This document shows positions 47,120 to 59,580 of a DNA stretch of 64,000 nucleotides, in pieces; position 1 is the stretch's first letter; every line of letters begins with the position of its first letter. Under the pieces are notes generated by a model. That model worked only from the letters and a program-made list of their open reading frames with translations, searched no databases and was not told the DNA's origin. The DNA is from Epiperipatus broadwayi (lineage: Eukaryota; Onychophora; Udeonychophora; Euonychophora; Peripatidae): assembly GCA_028023455.1 (NCBI GenBank), contig JAQFVV010012395.1:4216001-4280000 (forward strand), given 5' to 3'. Position numbers and translations under genes: made by a program.

Positions 47120-48680
47120 CCATCATCCCAAACCTTCAGGAAAACACCAGGAATTATTATATCTTCAGTAAATAAATACTATAATTAATGAATACCTTTA
47201 TAAACATATTGCTAATTAACATAATTATTTTCTTATAGGATTAAAAAATAAAAAGATGATAAAAGAATAATTGAAACCTTTAGTGATATTCAATCAAAGT
47301 TTTAAAATACAATTTTTAACAAAAAAGCATGTTTTAAATGGAAATTAATTCAAGAAAATATACAATGAAAGTTTATATATGAGCTCAGCCATTACTCAAC
47401 TACATGCCATGTGAGAAATAGGTATATTTAAAAGCAATTATTGTCATATATTCAAGTATAATTTATTATGTATACATAAAAATTTGGGGCCTTCAGGTAG
47501 AAAATGAAGAAAAATTTTGATGGTTATTTTTAAAAAAAGTTGCAATAGTTACAGGACTAAAAAATATTCATGTTATTATTTTAAGTTGTAAATAATTAAC
47601 TACGTTTAAGATTCCCTATGCATTGCAAATAGCCAAAGCAATGCATGATCCAGATATAACTAAATTGACAAAAAGATGGTAACTCATTTTGTTATCTATA
47701 AAGTTAAAAAAGATAGCTTATTAATTTGAGATAATGGAAAAATTTTAATAGAAGAGCAGCTGTAAATACTGCCATTAGATAATTCTTCACTCTTGTGTTC
47801 ATGTTATGTAATTACATCAAATTTAAATACAAAGACCTCTCCAATTCTTACCAAAATAGCTAAGTGAAACCAATTGAAATGGTTCCACAAATATTCCTAT
47901 CCTAATTAAAACCAATATCATTCTTATAAGAGAGTCATGAGCTAGCGAAATCTTGATAGATATTGGCTATAAAAGGAAACAAATTTGATAAAGTATAATA
48001 TGATAAATGAACTCATCAATACAAAATTCACATGTAATCATTTACAAAAGTAATAATTTTTTTTCCTAGATTATGTAATACTATCAGCGGATCGTAATTG
48101 TGCATGGTGGCTACAACTTGTGAAAATTTTAATAATATTAACTGTCAGTGTCTTACATATTTGTTTTAAATACAAGCTTATATATAAATTATCATCCATA
48201 TTATTATATTAAATTATAACCGAAGCAGTCCCTAGAAATTTTCATTTAGCTGAAAAGTAATCAACCTTCAATAATGTCTGCTCGGCAATAATTATAAAAA
48301 ATTAAAAGACTATTAACATGCTACAAGTATGTTTTTTTTTCCTTCGTTGATTCTCGCTTAGTGTTATTGTTATCATTATGATATAATTGAATGAAATCTT
48401 TCAATTAATCAAACATTTTGTCTCATTTTCCTTCAATATTTATTTTAGAAAATAATGCCTAAGCTCTTTTGTTAAAGTAGCTGATCTAATTGACCAATAA
48501 TTAAGATAAATGAGTGTGTCAACTCTTGAGAAGTGGATGAACAAGATAGTGATAAATGATTGGGGGTGGGGGCCCCTCTTAAAAAGTAGAATATTTCACA
48601 TTTTATTTATTATTACTATTATGCAATAAATAGTGTTGACTTGAAATTTTGTCGCACAATAAATAACATAAATAGAAGAA
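47120..48680. other. Non-coding intronic stretch
   Basis: No recognisable gene or repeat family; AT-rich. Confidence 0.45.
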
Positions 48681-48687
48681 AAGCTAG

Positions 48688-48844
48688 ATAGAATAAATAT
48701 GAATTTATTTTTTTTCCATACGTCATAGCATCAGCCGGGAGGCGAACCCACAACAACCGTCTGCAACCAACTAATTGCTTGCAAGGTGGCTGTGCTGACC
48801 TCTCGGCTAACAACACTTGACTAGAATAGAATAAATATGAATTT
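48688..48844 (-). mobile_element. Full-length tRNA-derived SINE with 19-bp TSD
   Basis: The direct repeat atagaataaatatgaattt flanks it at 48688-48706 and 48826-48844. Minus strand: box A TAGCCGAGAGG fits the pol III A-box consensus, box B GGTTCGCCTCC differs at one position, then GATGCTATGACGTATGG and an A-tail. The body is about 119 bp. It is transcribed by pol III and mobilised by a LINE in active families. The perfect target duplication suggests a fairly recent insertion. Confidence 0.9.
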
Positions 48845-49654
48845 GAATATAGAATGATAAAGTAGATTGTTCCTGATCTATTGGGTCCACATGTGAAATA
48901 ATAGCTTTCGATTTACTAATAGATAAATAGCATGAATAGGAGAAAATCTTAATTAAATTTCCTTATTCAAACTTGCAGCCATTTAATCCTCCTGAAGTTA
49001 CACATACATGTACAAGTCATTACATCATGTTAAGGAATGAAATTATCATCCTGTCACCATGATAATACAACAGAAGGCATAACACTAATTATTTTCTTTG
49101 TAATATCATATTGGTAGGCAATGCATTCACTCTTCACTTCAGTCTTTTAGTCTATCTATTCTTTTTCATCACCATTTCTCAAACTTATAAAAATAATGAA
49201 AATTCAGATACAATATAACTACTGTTGGAAATATATATATATTTAACTCTCATAATCAAATAAGTAAATAATATATTACAGAGCTATAATTTGTGGTATA
49301 ATTTAGAGCATTTCAGTGCCTTTTATTAGATGGATTGTAAAAAAGATATGAGATATATATTTTGAATTGTAAAATATAACAATAGATGGCTCTTCGGGCC
49401 AATTTTTCAACAATTATATCAAGCTTTAAATATCACTAATTATAAATCAGAATAAGTTTGAATCTTATTTATATTATACAGATTTTATTCACTATATTTT
49501 AAAACAAAAAAAGTGAAATATACCTAAGTATCAAACATGATGTTCTTTATAAGTGCACATATAATACGCATATTAAATTCAATTTGTAACAGAAGTATAA
49601 AATGGAATTAACTTTCTACCAAATTTATATATATTTATAGTATATACTTAGTGC

Positions 49655-49765
49655 AATGACAGAATGTGACTCTGGGGTTGCGGCCCAATTCTATCATAAT
49701 TGGTGTTTAAACTTCTTATGAATTCCTGAGCAATAAACCATTTGATTATTGTTATTATTATATTC
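49655..49765 (+). repeat. Dispersed 3'-tail repeat, copy C
   Basis: TTGGTGTTTAAACTTCTTATG, GAATTCCTGAGCAATAAACC, then an ATT-rich tail (GATTATTGTTATTATTAT). This is the best preserved of the three copies. Confidence 0.6.
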
Positions 49766-50156
49766 TACATAAAAGATGATATATTAGTAACAGTTAATTT
49801 TGTAATGCAAATAATTCCTTTATACATTTTTAGAAAACTAATGATAAAGTTTATAAAAAATGGAATTAATTAGCATTCTTGTTTATCTAGAATACAGTAT
49901 AATTAATTAAACATGTATGTAAGAACTATAAAGCTTTTAATAAATGTGTATGTTTCATCTTTCATACTTTAAAATAATCAAAATATGTTTAATATAAATA
50001 AGAATCAAGTCTTCTCTGATGTAAAATAAGTGATATATAAAGATTTTGGAACAGATGATGAAGGCAATTTCCTTGAAACCGATATAATTAAAAGTTTGGC
50101 TACTATATATAACATGTCATATTTTACTAACGAACTAGTAGAGGATGCTTGAATGT

Positions 50157-50246
50157 TTTAATTTATAATATTATTCAATATTTATTATATGCTTCTCAAC
50201 ATTTAATTTATAATATTATTCAATATTTATTATATGCTTCTCAACA
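50157..50246 (+). repeat. 45-bp perfect tandem duplication
   Basis: Two identical 45-bp units, 50157-50201 and 50202-50246, beginning TTTAATTTATAATATTATTC and ending GCTTCTCAACA. Confidence 0.9.
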
Positions 50247-51339
50247 TTTGCACATATGAAGTGTTATTTGATGGTAATACATTAAACAACCACCCAATAC
50301 GCAAGAAGCATTACATAACTGCTTTTTATGATAAAAAGTCCAACAACAAGAGGCCCCAGACAAATTCACTCAATGAGAAAAAGTGAAAAATAATAATCTA
50401 AATTTGACCAATCAAGGGTTTGAATATCATATGATCTTTATGCAACTAATTATACAATTATCATTATTAGCCATATGATTTAGAAAGTTTCTGGAATTTT
50501 AATGTTATTATATACTTATTAAATTTTTGGTTACAAATTTATAAAACTGAATTGTTACACTTTCTATGCATAAAGAGGTAGCTTCTATTCACTTTGGAAA
50601 TATAATCATTAAAATCAATTTGTCCATCAAACAATTTTTTGGATTATTATATTTTTATATCATCTTCTAGTGCCAGTTATTAGACTTTGAATATTCAATG
50701 TTTCTCTTTTTATTACTCTTCTTAATATTCTAAATTTAATGTAGAGGGCATAGTGTTTAGAGTATACACATATCATATAGGGTTAAAATCTGGGTCAAGT
50801 GAACCAGGTCACAAATAAGCTTAGAATTTTTCTTATAGATGAGCCAAAGTCAATCTAGTTAGCCATTCAATAATGGTTGGTAAATCTAATTATTCTTAAT
50901 TAGAAAATGGCTTCAATTTTAATCTAGATTAATTACTAAACGTTGATGTGTCAATTATACAAATAAAAAATATGATTGTAACAAAGTACAGACTCCACTG
51001 TTAATAAGAGAGATATCATATTTCTACAAGTATTTATTCCATGGTTGTTTTTATTAACATAGATTAAATTTATGTTCTATATAGCAGATCCATTTTCCAT
51101 TAGAGAAATAACAAGTGAGGACAATAAAAAAGATTTAACGTGAGAAGATAATTATCTTGAAATGTTAATATGAATAAGGTTTTGTTTATAATATATAATA
51201 CTTTAAAATGTGCATTAAAAGCATATTGGAATCTAAAAATAATTCCAAGATCAAGATAGCTGACGATTTTTTAGTGAAACTTGAGCTAAAGCTATTAGCT
51301 TCAATTACTTTGGCCACTAGGTGGTGTTAATAAATTTAT

Positions 51340-54250
51340 ACTTTATTTTAGAATATGTAATAGTGATCATAATTTCTTTATAATAGAAATGGTTAGTAAT
51401 GGGATGGAAAATAGTAATAAAAGTAGAAAGGATAGTATAAGATGTGGATGGAGAATGAATGATAAGTTAGAAGAATATAAAATAAAAGCAGAAGTAATCA
51501 TGGAAGAGTTTGTTGGGGTGAATATAATGACTAGTGTGGGGAAATAGAAAAAGTGGCAAATAGGGTTTTAGATGAGAATATTCAGAGAATAAAAGTAATA
51601 GAAAAGTGAGAATTAGTAAAAATATAAAAGAGAAGAAAAAAGCATGCAGAGAATATAAATGTGCTATTAAAAACAAAGAAAGTCAAAAAGATGTTAATAT
51701 TAAATGGAAAAAATATTTTAAAATAAAAAGTTGGCTAAAATAGATCATTATAGAGAGAGAATGGACTTAAATAATAAATTGTTGGAGGATATTAGTAAAA
51801 GCGGAAAAGATGAGAGTAAAAAATTTTGACAATATATTAAAAGAAGGATGTAATTAAAAGAGAAATAGTATTACTAAATGATGAGAAAAATGGATGGACC
51901 TCCAGAGAAGAATTAGAGACAATCTTAAATAAGTATGTAATGGATGTAAAAAAGATGTTAGATGTAAAGGACAGAGTGATAACAAACATAAAAGCATAAA
52001 ATAATGGAAATATTCATTTTACAAAAAATGAATTGAATGAGGCAGGGAAAAAATTGAAAAGTGGAAAGACAAGAGATTTAGATGGATGGTCAGCGCAAAG
52101 ATGGTGAGGAATTTAGAAAATAGAGCAAAATTAAATCTATTATCATGTTTTAATAAGATGGCACAAAAGACAAAATTTCCAGATAGCTGGAATAATACAA
52201 GAGTAAGATTATTATTTAAAGAAAAGGGTAAAAACCATAGAAAGATAAACAATTATAGACCGATAGCGGTAACATCAGTGTCATATAGTTTTGCATATGT
52301 TGTGGTTGGAAGTGTGGCAAAATGGATAGAAGAAAATAATATAGTGAGAGAAATGCAAGGAGATTTTAAAATTGATAGGCGTATAGGAGATAGTTTATTT
52401 GTAGTCAAACAACTTATGATATAAATAGAAATACAGGTAGACAGTTATATACAGTCTTTATAGATACAGAAAAGGCATATGATAAAGTAAATAGAAATAG
52501 ATTATGGGTAAGTTTAATAAATTTGGAATTGGGTGGAGTTTTAGGGGATCTTATTAAGAGATTGTATAAAAATAATTAAATAATACAAAAACTCTGTCAG
52601 ATAATGAAAATTATTCTGCACATATAAAGTGTGATAAACAAAGTAGCCAAAATTCAAAAAACGTTAATCATTAAAAACAATTTGCCAAGAACTTTATGTC
52701 GCCATGATTCTGATATACAGTTCCGAAAGTGCTTGGCAAATTATTTTTTGTGATTAATGTTTTTTGAATTTTGGTTATTCTATTTATCACATTTTATACA
52801 TGAAGAATAAAAAATAATTACTATATGTATCAATTAGAAAACATAGAATCAGAGTTAAAAATGGAGTGGGACTAAGGCAAAGATACCCTACGTCACCTAT
52901 TTTGTTTTTGTAATATTTGAAAACAATGGAGAGAGCAATAGAAAGATTAAGAAGAGCAGTAGAGATACCATTAATAAATGGCAAGGGAGTGTATATATTA
53001 TCAGATCTTTTATTTGCTGATGATATATATTCTGCACAGAAAGTAGGGAAGATATAGAAGTTATGTGGAAAATATGCACAAGGGTGGGTAAAGAGATTGA
53101 TATTAAATTTAGTAAAGAAAAATCAAAAGTAATGATGATAAATGCTGGGGAAAGAGAGGAAAAAGAATTTTTATTATGAGATATAAAGTTAAATGTGGTG
53201 AATAAATATAACCATTTGGGAATCATCTTAAGTAATCAGAGAAATTGCTTGGATGAATGGGAGAAAAAATTTATAAATGAAGCAAAGAAAAGCAAGCAAC
53301 TGCTAAAGAAATTAACAGTGCTTTCATATAATAAATATGATGTAGCAAAAATTGTATAGAATGGAATGACAGTAGAAGGGTTAACTTATGGTAACAATGC
53401 ATTATGTATTAGTAAAAGGGTGTTAGATTACTTAGAAAAAGTGCAAAGAGAAGTAGGAAGATATGTGTTAGATGCGGATGTGTGGATGGCAAAGGAGCCA
53501 ATTCAAGGGAAAATAGGGTGGCCAAGTTTTTATATGAAAGATGCAAAAAGCAAAATGAAAATGTTTGGTAGATTGCAATTTATGGATAGTAAGAGAATAG
53601 CTAAAATAGTATTTAATTGGGTTACGAGTAAAGGACAGGCAACAAGATGGGTGAGAAAAGTATGCAGAAGATTTGGATAAAGACTGTATAATCAGTATAC
53701 TTGTTCAAAAGGTGGGTTGATTGTGTTAGAAGAATTAGTGGCAAAAAATGAGATAGAAGACTGGATGAGAAAGTTGGAGAGATGGAGAACTAGTATGGAG
53801 CAGAAAAAGTTTAAATATATATAGAATTAAACAGAGTATTAGGTGCGAGTTAATTTATGATAATAGCAAGGAAAGTAATTTACTGTTTAAGGCTTGAGCA
53901 GGATTGTTAGCAATAAGGGAATATACACATAAATGAAGAAATGTGGGTGATTTAGTCTGCAAGTTATGTAAGGAAGGCATGGAAAATATTAGGCATCTGC
54001 TAATTGAATATAAATGCTTACAAGAAGAAAGGGTACAAATAATGAAGTTGTGGGAGTATAAATATAAACAAAGTGATTATACAGAAAGTGGGTTCTTGAT
54101 TTTTAAACTGGGTTTTGAAAAAAGATAAGAGGGATTTAGATATAAAGGTCATAGAGTGAACGAAGATGATGTGGAAATGGGATGGAGCAGGATAGAGAAG
54201 AATATGGGGAAAAAACTTGGGGTGGGGAATGGAAAGGTAAAGTGGCTAAC
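51340..54250 (+). pseudogene. CR1/jockey-like LINE ORF2, decayed, interrupted by a MITE
   Basis: Order on the plus strand: end of an endonuclease (SDHNFFIIE), then the RT: KFPDSWNNTRVRLLFKEKGK, NNYRPIAVTSV, FIDTEKAYDKVNR (first catalytic Asp region), GLRQRYPTSPILF, LLFADDIY (FADD box), and a C-terminal Cys cluster (VCKLCKEGMENIRHLLIE.KC). The longest intact frames are 52086-52424 and 53366-53680. The RT is split at 52623-52798 by a hairpin MITE, and many stops occur elsewhere. The clade assignment is tentative. It lies in the PIGM intron between 43668 and 56473, antisense to PIGM. Confidence 0.75.
52623..52798. mobile_element. Hairpin MITE inserted inside the LINE
   Basis: 67-bp arms start TATAAAGTGTGATAAAC and contain CCAAAATTCAAAAAACGTTAA and AACAATTTGCCAAG; they are inverted at 52732-52798. 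TA at each end fits a TA-duplicating MITE. LINE RT sequence resumes on both sides, so it inserted after the LINE. Confidence 0.8.
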
Positions 54251-54309
54251 AGGTTTCTCTGGGCATAGAGGCTAAGAGATTCCTGACTTCGATAAAGGAG
54301 AAGCCGTAG

Positions 54310-55940
54310 CGCACCACATCACATTGTATTTTCAAAAAGTAATTCATCTTTTTAAATTTTTTACATCTGAATGATATCATTTGTTTGTAATAGCTGATTG
54401 TCTAATTATTAAACCCATCTTTGCACAGAGAACACATGCATGCATTTGTATAAACAAAAATTGTATTAATATAATATTATTTCGATTATATATATAAGAT
54501 CCAATTTAAAAAGTATTAAAAATCGAAATTGCCAATATAATTAGATAAGTTACAATTCAGATTTCAAAATTAAATCCTTTGTTTTTACAAAAATTATAAT
54601 ATAATTGTCTTTTGGAATTACATATATTCAAATTAAAAGAGTATTTTGATTATTAACAGTATATATCAAATACAATGAATGAACAGTTTAATTACAATTT
54701 ACTTGATGCAATGAAAGCCAAATATCTAAGAAACAATGGATCCAGAAGGGGAACTGTCTCCAATCCCTATACTATCTCTAATCCTATAATCCTATGTTGA
54801 ATAAATTATTTTATTAATATAAAAGACAATCCTAGTTTTATTTATGTTGATTTGCATATTATTCTATCTATACTAATTTTGCATAATAATATGAATGACT
54901 AATTGATTAATTCTATTAAATAATTTAATTTACAGAAAGTGTGTTTAAAATGGTCAAATTTCAAGCTTAAAAACAGTCCATAATGTCTTTTATAAAATTT
55001 TAAATAATAATCAGTCTTAAACAAAATTGATAATAGACAACTTAAAAATAAAATTTATTTAAAATATCAAACCAGATTTTCATTCCTTATAAAAACCTTA
55101 GCAAGATGCTTCCTCTTTTACAGATGTCAACAAAATAGGCAAAATCACTTAACTAAGCTTTACCTATTAGTGTAAATAGCATCTACAGGATCACATTTTG
55201 GATGATAAATTTTACCTTGATGCTTGCATACCTTAATTATTTCTCATTTCCCTATATTGCTTAAGGAATATCTTTCTTTTGTTGCAAATATTCTTATCTA
55301 TTTATTAAATACTATATATTATCTTATTTACCAAATAACTTAATAAAGCTTAAAATTAGATATATTATGATTTATGACTTGCTATTTTAAAAACAATAGA
55401 AAGTCATAAGAAAAAACATAAATTGAGATTAAATAATAATATAGTAATACACTAGTCAATAGCAAAGCAACAAATAATTAAAAAAATATATTCGTAATAA
55501 ATAAAAGTAATCACAAAATCAAAGTGGGAAAAAATATAAAAAGATTAGTTTTACGAAAATGATTATTTATAATATATATAATAATTGTAAAGTTAAATAT
55601 TTGGAGACCATCTGATGTCTGAAAAATATGATATCAGACTGAAAATTTAAATGTTCCATCCAGTTAGACGGAACCGATTTTTTTTTATTACATTACTAGA
55701 TAGAATAGATACATGAAGCTTTAGTTAAAGGTCATTCATATCACCACTGCATTATACCACATAGGATAAATATTAATTTATAAAATAACTCTTTTTATTT
55801 TTAATATTTATAATAAAAATTAAATAATCATTTTTTTTTAAAAAACTCATATTTTAAAAATTATATTGTAAATATATTATACAAGTGTAGATTGTTATTG
55901 AATAAATGATTTGCTTATAACAATTATCACTTTGATATTT
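54310..55940. other. Non-coding intronic stretch
   Basis: AT-rich with no supported feature. A short inverted repeat GTCTGA..TCAGAC lies at about 55617-55640. Confidence 0.45.
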
Positions 55941-56100
55941 TAGACTGATGATGGCTGCAAAACATAGTCACAACATTTCAGTAAATCAAAAACATAAGAG
56001 AAAAAAAAAGGTTGGAATTTATTTCAAATTATATTAAAAAAGTACACTTAAGATAAATAAAAATTATTTAAATCTTTAAAAATAATGAAAATGATTAGAT

Positions 56101-56440
56101 ATGAACAAAGGCAAAACTCTCCATACAGTAGTGCCACCCTGTGCCAAACAGAGTAATCAATGGATGCCAGAAGGTTTGGGCATAAAATCCCTGTCTAGTG
56201 CCTACTCATCCAATATTCCCAGACTAGTTTCTGGCTTGTGGCCATCATCAGTGAGGAGCCTTGCATCTGAGAGCACTGCACCTAGATCTTAGGATCTAAT
56301 GCAACCCTCCAGCAGCCACCTTTTAACTCTACTTTACTACAAAACTATGAGAATGAAATTGAAAACACAATAATATTTTCAATCTAAGCTCAATTATATG
56401 CTAGTATAGAGATGGTGATCATGTGATGATTAGATATGCT
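56101..56440 (-). mobile_element. Hammerhead element family 3, single-orientation copy
   Basis: Minus-strand order: GGTGGCTGCTGGAGGGTTGC, AGTGCTCTCAGATGC, hammerhead, GGATGAGTAGGCACTAGA, CTTCTGGCATCCATTGATTA, GGCAC..GGGTGGCACTACTG, TATGGAGAGTTTTGCC. It shares blocks with 43745-44352 and 13850-14095. It is the most complete single copy and shows the unit: about 160 nt upstream, ribozyme, about 110 nt tail. It starts about 30 nt into the intron after PIGM exon 56473-56722. Confidence 0.7.
56212..56258 (-). ncRNA. Hammerhead ribozyme motif HHR3a, intronic in PIGM
   Basis: Minus strand: CUCCUCA, CUGAUGA (plus 56245-56251), stem II UGGC-CACAA-GCCA (perfect 4 bp), GAAA, self-complementary ACUAGU, C17, then UGGGAAU. 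The core and the GUC triplet are intact. Stem I pairs 4 positions (one G-U) before an A-C mismatch. The predicted cut is about 250 nt downstream of the PIGM 5' splice site at 56472, on the sense strand. Confidence 0.72.
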
Positions 56441-56472
56441 TAATATTGATTGAAACATCAAACAGAACTTAC

Positions 56473-56722
56473 CTGTGAAGTACAGACCTTGTTGAATGTA
56501 ACAAACATGTAAGTTATGAGAAACCAACAAAATGAAAGTTGGTGATAAAATTTAACAGAAAAAATTGCAGTGAAAATTGTTTGCGGAATAAAAATAAGTA
56601 ATGAGCCAACAACCGTATCAGGATGGAGATAAAAAAAGTAGAAATATAAAGAAAAGTTATGTCGAATATCTTTTCTTTTGATGTGATAGAGGTAAGCTTC
56701 TTCAATAAAATCCATTCCATAA
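56473..56722 (-). CDS. PIGM: PIGM exon with RRDIRHNFS-type and FNKVCTSQ motifs
   Basis: 250 bp; acceptor TTTGTATTTTTAG, donor CAG then GTAAGT. In frame with the upstream exon (codon TG|T split across the junction) it encodes YGMDFIEEAYLYH, KRKDIRHNFSLYFYFFYLH, a hydrophobic region, then FVTFNKVCTSQ. The RDIRHNFS.YFY.LYL and F.TFNKVCTSQ blocks are hallmarks of PIG-M, the ER-lumenal alpha-1,4-mannosyltransferase that adds the first mannose to GlcN-acyl-PI using dolichol-phosphate mannose. The exon covers central membrane helices and conserved luminal loops. Confidence 0.95.
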
Positions 56723-57039
56723 CTAAAAATACAAATCAAAAAAATATATATATATTGTAAATTTGTAGTCAAAAGTAAAATAAATTATATTAAGTATGCA
56801 TGTGTGTTTAAATTCCCTAGTTAAAGACCAACAAATTGACCAAATAGTACTATGATCAAGCAATAACATTAATTTATTATTTATAAATTACCAGTATATG
56901 ACCACTTCTTATTACAATTTATATCCAATTAAAACTGCATTTATTATTTATTTTTTAAAAAATTGGAAGTATGTATGTGAGTATGGATATACAAATAATA
57001 TGTTGCTATAAGTCATCAGACAAATAAATAATAAATATT

Positions 57040-57215
57040 ATTTATTTTTCAATATGGAGATGATTCGCCTTTGATCTCTATATAATCATTAAATCTTTTG
57101 AATGCCACTGAAGGCCAATTTTCTAAATTCCTGATGTAGTTTTCCAATTCATCGCAAAGAAGTTCTATCAAATTTAAATGAGGGTTTTTCAACACTGGAT
57201 CAAATATATTGTTTA
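57040..57215 (-). pseudogene. Tc1/mariner-like transposase C-terminal remnant
   Basis: Minus-strand translation has NPHLNLIELLCDELENYIRN, matching the SPDLNPIE.LW.EL block that carries the last catalytic Glu of Tc1-type DDE transposases, followed by a short tail and stop. No other transposase parts are visible nearby. Confidence 0.6.
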
Positions 57216-57739
57216 TTTTTTCTCAAACATTTAGTATAGTTATTGTTTTATGTATAATCAACCACATGCTTATTGTCCTACTAATGTTATTATCAAAAAA
57301 TATTAATATAAATCACAAATTCTTTCAAATTTTTGTAAAATTTTTATTTTATTTCAGAGTCAACTAGGTCAACTAAAAATATATATAATTAAAACAATGT
57401 CTCAACTATTTTATTACAGTTATTCTCAAGAATAAAGGCAAAAGTCTATAAACAATATTTAAATGGAAGAAGATAGATTTAAGTAGGTATTATTATTGAT
57501 AGATTTATGATTTTTATTCCTGAGAATGATTATAATTAAAGAGTTGAAGCATTGGATTAAAATCAAGCTTTTACATGAATTTGAAATAATTTGTATAATT
57601 AATTAACTTACATTCAAATATCAGCCTTTCAAGCTAATTGTGCATACGCTTTTGCGAGTGTTGAAATATAAAATAAATGCTTATTTATATAATTAATTAA
57701 TTAATTTAAATATACTGGATCAAGTTACCAAGGATATAA

Positions 57740-57985
57740 TCAAAGAGATTCGACCCAGGTTCGAATCCCATGCTAGTACTGTCACTGGTCAGGCCAGGAA
57801 CACCTGAAAAAGAGGGGAGACTAATACCTCTCAAAACGTTGTGCATATACTAACCTGTTCGATATGCTATTACTAACAGTTGAATGCATTTGGAATATTT
57901 AAATAAAGTTAAATTTTTCTAAAGACATTCAATACATATATTAGATGATGGAAATAGTCCGATATAAAAATACAATTCCTATTAC
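57740..57985 (+). mobile_element. Element with hammerhead followed by the 46.8-kb palindrome unit
   Basis: Order: a pol III B-box-like GGTTCGAATCCC (57765-57776), about 25 nt, a hammerhead-like motif, then from 57841 a single copy of the arm found twice at 46838-47112 (GTGCATATACTAACCTGTT ... GATGATGGAAATAGTCC). The arm starts exactly at the predicted cleavage site. Confidence 0.7.
57798..57846 (+). ncRNA. Hammerhead-like motif HHR4
   Basis: CAC (stem I, 57801-57803), CUGAAAA, one extra A, GAGGGG-AGACUAAUA-CCUCUC (6-bp stem II with one G-U), AAAA, self-complementary ACGU (57836-57839), U17 (57840), then GUGC. Stem I CAC/GUG pairs. G8 and G12 are both A, so this copy should be inactive. Architecture and the position of the cut are clear. 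Confidence 0.55.
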
Positions 57986-57999
57986 ATCTTTCTATATTT

Positions 58000-59580
58000 A
58001 TACATTAATATCATTGTAGGCTATGTATGTCAAAAAGCATAATAGCACAGAACATTATGAAGAATGTTTGCTGATATTAGCAAGACACAGATTGTTACCA
58101 TAAGTCAGAAATTCTAAAGGGCAATAATTATTAGTTAACTGATACAAATTTTGTAAGAATGCCAACAAAAAGACAAGCAATTTTGAGTTCTCTCTCTAAA
58201 ACAATTGTAATATCAAGAGTGTGCTCAAAAACATTTTTAGTAGATCCTTTAAAAGTAAAACTATTCTGTTGATTTAAAATATATAGATATATTTAATAAG
58301 CAATCCTAGTTTTGAAGATAATGAAAAAGAAATTGGACAATTGGTGATATATGACAAACTAAAAATCCTGATGTATAATTTGGTAAAACTGCTAACCAAA
58401 ACATCAAATAGATGGATAAATGGTCATTTTTTTATCTAAGCAATGAAATGCTATTAATTCCAAAAAATTAGATGGTGTTACAAGTTTGTTAAAACGATTG
58501 TTTAGAAATCTGACTTGTGAATTATAGTAATGTATTCCATCATACTTGATCCATTAATGTTAAAAATATAATTATTTTCACCTTTACATACATCAAAGAC
58601 GCTCATCTAAATTAACCAAAATGCAGGTTTTTAATAGTTGTTTGGTTATAATTCTTTGAATTTAATATGCTTACAAAGTCAAGCAATAATAGAATTTTTA
58701 AATTATGTAAAAAAAAATTTAAGAAGTCCTCGTGCTCTATGAAAGTGAACAGAGTTCAAATTTGGAAAATGTTTTCACTTTGCTGAAGATTTTTCAAGCA
58801 ATCTTAAAATAATCTATAGTTAAGCACCTATTCATCCAATATTAATTGGTAAATATATAACTAGTTATTCTTTTCACAATGGAAATAGTCCTAAACAATC
58901 TGAATTTCCAATAATAAAATAAAAACATGATTGTAATATTATCTTCTCCAGTAGTGAGATATCATATGCTTAAAGATGCTGAGTTCATGGTTCACCATAT
59001 TCATGCATCCCTTGAAATCCTTTCACAGACTTTGGATAAATTCTTGTGTTATATATAAAGCAAGAGTTTATCACTGTTTGATCATATTACCATTCATAGA
59101 AAATTCTTAGATCATTGAACCTAATTTTCTGCAGATATGTAGAAATCAAGTCTATGTGTTTTTTTAGTAATGGAGTACAATAATATTTGAAAAATTCAAA
59201 AAAAATTATATTGTTAATGATTTCAAAATTTTGAAATACTAATTCACAATGAAAATTTTCCGTGTAATATCTTTAAAACATGGACTTCCTTCTTATAGAA
59301 ATTAATTAGATCAAATATTATTATTTTGCTGCTTATAAAAGAATGATAAAATGAAGGCTTACAGTAACTGGTTAGGATAGAGGAAATTGCTCAATAATCA
59401 ATCTATGAATACAGAAATAAAATGATTAACAATATGTTTACATATACAGAACCTCTTTTGCCATGATTAATTGCTTCTGGAATAAAGAAAAAGAATGTGA
59501 CAATGGAGTTCATAAAAAGTAGAGGCTGGATTTCCTTATAATAATGTTGTTAGATATTATAGCACAATAAAATTGCCTAC
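58000..59580. other. Non-coding intronic stretch
   Basis: No recognised gene or repeat. Confidence 0.45.

Noticed and set aside
52019-53226. Minus-strand ORFs over the LINE at 51.3-54.2 kb
   Set aside because: Antisense to recognised RT motifs.
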